Origin: Thermoguttaceae bacterium
GTDB lineage: Bacteria; Planctomycetota; Planctomycetia; Pirellulales; Thermoguttaceae
DNA length: 8,685 nt
Assembly: GCA_017549085.1 (NCBI GenBank)
Contig: JAFYVO010000359.1
Span: forward strand, 1 to 8,685
Direction: 5' to 3'
In this document: positions 6,940 through 8,685 of the stretch, in pieces
How the letters are laid out: each line of letters opens with the position of its first letter
How positions within the stretch are numbered: position 1 is the stretch's first letter
The notes under the pieces: model-generated
Database searches by the model: none
What the model was told of the DNA's origin: nothing
The model's input: the letters and a program-made list of their open reading frames with translations, nothing else
Made by a program: the position numbers and the translations under genes

Positions 6940-7326
6940 ATGAAGATTAAATCGATCGCGGAACTCGAACGTCGCCGAATCGACGTTTCCGAATGGAACG
7001 ACGAAACCGAAGCGTTTTTTCAACCGCTCGACGGCCCGGCGGCGCTCGTTTTCAACGACTGGTTCTTGGAGTACCGCGACAAGACGATTCCGACGGAAGC
7101 GCGTTTCGCGGCGGCGTTTAAAGCGGCGAAAGCGACGCTTGTCGACGACGACGGGAAGCCGATTCTGACCGACGCCGACCTCGACGCGGTTAAGGCCGCC
7201 GCGTTCGCGCCGCTGTCGCGCGTCTTCACTTACGGGCTCGACCCGGATTTTGTCGACGAACGGTTCAAAAAAAAATCGTCGACGACGCCGACTTCGCGTT
7301 CCTCTTCCGACTCGCCTTCGCGCTGA
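6940..7326 (+). CDS. Tail assembly chaperone, short (gpG-like) form (128 aa)
   Basis: The ATG at 6940 is preceded by AAGGAAA at 6928-6934. The product is helical and charged (MKIKSIAELERRRIDVSEW, later WFLEYRDKTIPTEARFAAAF). It lies directly after the major tail gene and ahead of the tape measure gene, which is the invariant place of tail assembly chaperones. The zero-frame reading ends in a Ser/Thr/Pro-rich tail (residues 113-128) that looks like out-of-frame translation, because the -1 frame over the same bases encodes a better protein. In lambda the equivalent gpG is made in excess over the frameshifted gpGT. Both bind the tape measure protein and recruit tail tube subunits during assembly, and neither is kept in the virion. 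Confidence is high from synteny plus the frameshift arrangement. Confidence 0.8.
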   Translation: MKIKSIAELERRRIDVSEWNDETEAFFQPLDGPAALVFNDWFLEYRDKTIPTEARFAAAFKAAKATLVDDDGKPILTDADLDAVKAAAFAPLSRVFTYGLDPDFVDERFKKKSSTTPTSRSSSDSPSR

Positions 7327-7601
7327 AAAAGAGTGTTCAAGAGGTCTTGGCGTTGCCGGAGTGGGAGCGCGAAGGTTGGCGAATGCTTTTCGAAGTCGTC
7401 GGCCCGCTCGACTGGCGCCGGGAAGATTTCCGCGACGCGCGGCGAATCCAATGGAAAGCGGCCGACGCCGCGCCGGTCGCCGACTTCGTTCTCTTTCCGG
7501 AGCCGGGGACGACGACCGGGGCCGCGTCGAACGTCGCGACGACCGAAGAAGAGGCGTTCGCGCTCTTCGATCCGGGGCGTCGCGCCGCCGTTAACGGCTA
7601 A
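6940..7601 (+). CDS. Tail assembly chaperone, long (gpGT-like) -1 frameshift product (220 aa)
   Basis: Residues 1-112 are shared with the short form. After a -1 slip on the A run ending at 7275, reading resumes at codon 7275-7277 (ATC) and stays open to TAA at 7599-7601, adding 108 residues. The added part starts IVDDADFAFLFRLAFALKKS and continues with EVLALPEW, then WRMLFEVVGPLDWRREDFR. These Trp-rich helical segments, with a Glu-Trp pair and a Pro-Leu-Asp-Trp-Arg segment, look like the T domain of tail chaperones. In lambda that domain binds the tail tube protein. No ATG with a ribosome binding site opens this second frame (a TTG at 7347 has none), so fusion by frameshift is the economical reading. 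Transcriptional slippage on nine A residues could give the same product. Confidence 0.8.
7267..7275 (+). promoter_or_regulatory. Slippery site for -1 frameshift (A9)
   Basis: Nine A residues are read in frame as three AAA Lys codons within ERFKKKSS. Both tRNAs can re-pair after a one-base backward slip. The following bases 7276-7285 form a perfect palindrome (TCGTCGACGA), but I see no convincing stable stem-loop or pseudoknot at the usual distance, nor an upstream Shine-Dalgarno-like enhancer. Confidence 0.75.
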
Positions 7602-7731
7602 AAAAAGAGCGGCGAACGGTTACGGCGCGGCTTGTTTTCGCGTACAATAAAGAGGGAGACGGGCGCCGATTCGGGCGGCGTTTCTCTTGGACTTGGTTGG
7701 ACTTAACGCGAAACGGCGAAAGGCGCGAACA
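7602..7731 (+). other. Non-coding gap with imperfect hairpin (7652-7688)
   Basis: This is the longest gap in the GC-rich module. GAGGGAGACG (7652-7661) can pair with CGTTTCTCTT (7679-7688) over ten positions, three of them G-U. Inside it CGCC (7664-7667) pairs with GGCG (7674-7677) around a six-base loop. There is no T run afterwards, so it is not a standard intrinsic terminator. A TACAAT at 7643-7648 resembles a -10 box but lacks a -35 partner. TTGGACTT occurs twice with a ten-base offset (7687-7694 and 7697-7704). The hairpin could be an mRNA processing or attenuation element between the chaperone and the next gene, which is speculative. Confidence 0.35.
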
Positions 7732-8346
7732 ATGAACGGGGCGAGCGGAGCGAACGGCGCGAAAGGAAACGAAACGCAAGCGGACGAATTGGAATATCGG
7801 GTCGCTTACCAACGGCGCGACGGCGGGCTCGTCGTCGGAACGCTCGACGACTTGGCGGCGGATTGGCGCGCCGGAGCGGTCGACGCGTCGGCGTCGGTTA
7901 GCGTCGACGGCGAACGTCGAACGGCGGCGGACGTTCTCGACGAATACGCCGAACGGGCGGCGGTCTCGGAAGTCGGACAAACGCGAGCCGACGCGGAAAA
8001 ACAGTCGCGGCAAGCGTTTGGAAACGGCGTCGGAATCGGCGGTCTCGGCTGTTTTACGATCCTCGCTTGTTTGGGCGACCCGACGAAAATGGGGGTTCCG
8101 CTCTTAATCGCGACGCCGTTGTTTGTCGTCGCCGCCGTTTGCTTTTACGTCGCGTCGATTCTCGTCGAAGAATGGGAGCGCCGCGTCGCCGAAACAAAAG
8201 CGCGAATCCTTGAAAACGGAACGAAAAAAGACGGGGAGAAAGACGCTTGGCTGGATACATCGAAACCGGCGTTAAGTTCAAAGTCGACGCTTCCGACCTC
8301 GACGTCAAATTTACTCGAAGCGTCGAACAACTCAACGCGTCGCTAA
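7732..8346 (+). CDS. Predicted membrane protein with GYF_2-like N-terminal domain, between tail chaperone and tape measure (204 aa)
   Basis: The start is set at the ATG at 7732, with a weak AAAGGCG upstream. An in-frame TTG at 7687 lies in the hairpin and is less likely. After a polar leader, residues 21-75 (YRVAYQRRDGG, then GTLDDLAADWRAGAVDASAS) resemble the GYF_2/DUF4339 pattern: a strand, Gly-x-x-x-x-Leu-x-x-Leu, and a Gly-x-(Val/Ile) turn. The closing Trp of that family is missing. Residues 99-115 are a short, Gly/Cys-rich hydrophobic segment and residues 121-145 a clear membrane helix (PLLIATPLFVVAAVCFYVAS), with a basic/charged segment after it. Residues 173-204 are Ser/Thr-rich and overlap the tape measure start in another frame, so this tail may be of little functional weight. 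Membrane proteins are unusual here. A role in superinfection exclusion, entry or membrane targeting is conceivable, but nothing in the sequence proves it. Confidence 0.7.
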   Translation: MNGASGANGAKGNETQADELEYRVAYQRRDGGLVVGTLDDLAADWRAGAVDASASVSVDGERRTAADVLDEYAERAAVSEVGQTRADAEKQSRQAFGNGVGIGGLGCFTILACLGDPTKMGVPLLIATPLFVVAAVCFYVASILVEEWERRVAETKARILENGTKKDGEKDAWLDTSKPALSSKSTLPTSTSNLLEASNNSTRR

Positions 8347-8685
8347 CGACGGCGCAGCGCCGGCTTGGGCTGACTTACGACGCGAACAAACTCTTAACAA
8401 ACTCGCTCGGTCAATGCGTTGAAGGGCTTTCGACGGCACAAATTAAGCTCGGCTTGTACGTCGACGAACTCGGGCGCGTTCGGACATTTCAAGGCGGGTT
8501 CGCTTCCGGCGTCTCGAACACGCTCCTCGCGATGGGCGCGTATGCGGACGAGTTCGGCAATATTTACAACCGCGCCGGGGAGTTCGTCGAGCGAACGAAA
8601 GAGGCGAACCGGGCGCTTGAAGAGCAAGAAAAGGCGGCGCGCGACGCGGCTCGGGCGCTCGAAGAGCAAGGGAAAGCGACCGCTC
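8247..8685 (+). CDS. Tail tape measure protein, N-terminal part (3' end outside window)
   Basis: The frame is open from 8214 to the end of the window. The start is the TTG at 8247, with GGGGAG at 8233-8238 eight bases upstream. The 146 visible residues begin MAGYIETGVKFKVDASDLDV and lead into a helical segment (FTRSVEQLNASLTTAQRRLG). Residues 37-120 are three tandem 28-residue repeats. Residues 121-146 are a charged coiled coil with Arg-Ala-Leu-Glu-Glu-Gln repeated every 14 residues. Tape measure proteins are long, helical, and follow the tail chaperones. They set tail length and pass down the tail tube into the host during infection. Here the gene follows the chaperone after one inserted gene and overlaps that gene by 100 bases. 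The call rests mainly on synteny and helical character, since most of the protein is not visible. Confidence 0.78.
   Translation, partial: MAGYIETGVKFKVDASDLDVKFTRSVEQLNASLTTAQRRLGLTYDANKLLTNSLGQCVEGLSTAQIKLGLYVDELGRVRTFQGGFASGVSNTLLAMGAYADEFGNIYNRAGEFVERTKEANRALEEQEKAARDAARALEEQGKATA
8355..8606 (+). repeat. Three tandem 84-base (28-residue) repeats in the tape measure gene
   Basis: Residues 37-64, 65-92 and 93-120 of the tape measure protein align without gaps. Shared positions include Leu/Met-Gly at unit positions 4-5, an Asp at 9 with Glu-x-Gly at 10-12 in units 2 and 3, Gly at 19, a hydrophobic or Cys residue at 21, and Ser/Thr then Ala/Thr near the end. Examples are QIKLGLYVDELGRVRT (unit 2) and LLAMGAYADEFGNIYN (unit 3). 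The DNA has diverged more than the protein pattern, suggesting an old duplication kept by selection. Confidence 0.6.
8611..8670 (+). repeat. Direct repeat, 18 bases, period 42, coding for coiled coil
   Basis: Bases 8611-8628 and 8653-8670 are identical except for one T/C change and encode Arg-Ala-Leu-Glu-Glu-Gln twice, 14 residues (two heptads) apart. The near identity at DNA level suggests a recent duplication, or the start of a longer repeat array beyond the window. Confidence 0.65.

Noticed and set aside
7347..7601. Independent gene starting at TTG 7347
   Set aside because: No ribosome binding site. The same frame is open back to the A run, and chaperone synteny favours a frameshift extension.
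7620..7648. Promoter using TACAAT at 7643
   Set aside because: The sequence at -35 spacing (TTACGG) is a poor match, so only the -10-like box remains.

Overview
This window looks like part of the late, structural region of a tailed phage with a long-tailed (siphovirus-type) morphology, probably an integrated or metagenomic prophage. All supported genes lie on the + strand, are tightly packed and often overlap by four bases (ATGA). From base 1883 onward the DNA is GC-rich and dominated by CGTCG, GACG and GCG words with C- or G-ending codons. Together with a beta-helix protein of a type common in planctomycete and related genomes, this suggests a host in the Planctomycetes or a related PVC lineage. 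That host guess is an inference from style, not from a marker gene. The standard bacterial code with ATG and TTG starts is used.

Bases 1-1882 are visibly less GC-rich. They hold the C-terminal end of a probable PAPS-reductase-like protein and four small genes of unknown role (390-752, 759-1082, 1143-1454, 1504-1830). A sharp change in composition follows. Next comes a 1018-residue modular beta-helix/fibronectin-type protein without a signal peptide (1883-4939), most likely a virion fibre or decoration protein.

Bases 4936-7601 then follow the classic lambda/HK97 order of neck and tail genes: head-tail stopper-like protein, HK97 gp10-like tail completion protein, probable tail terminator, major tail tube protein, and a tail assembly chaperone pair. 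The chaperone pair is joined by a probable programmed -1 frameshift at a run of nine A residues (7267-7275), giving a 128-residue short form and a 220-residue long form.

Bases 7602-7731 are a short non-coding gap with an imperfect hairpin. They are followed by an unexpected predicted membrane protein (7732-8346) placed between the chaperone and the tape measure gene. The tape measure gene starts at a TTG at 8247 with a good ribosome binding site, inside the end of the membrane protein gene, and runs off the window. Its visible N-terminal part holds three 28-residue repeats and then a coiled-coil repeat.

No terminase, portal, protease or major capsid gene is visible, although such genes normally precede the neck genes. 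No tRNA, CRISPR array, insertion sequence or attachment site was recognised.
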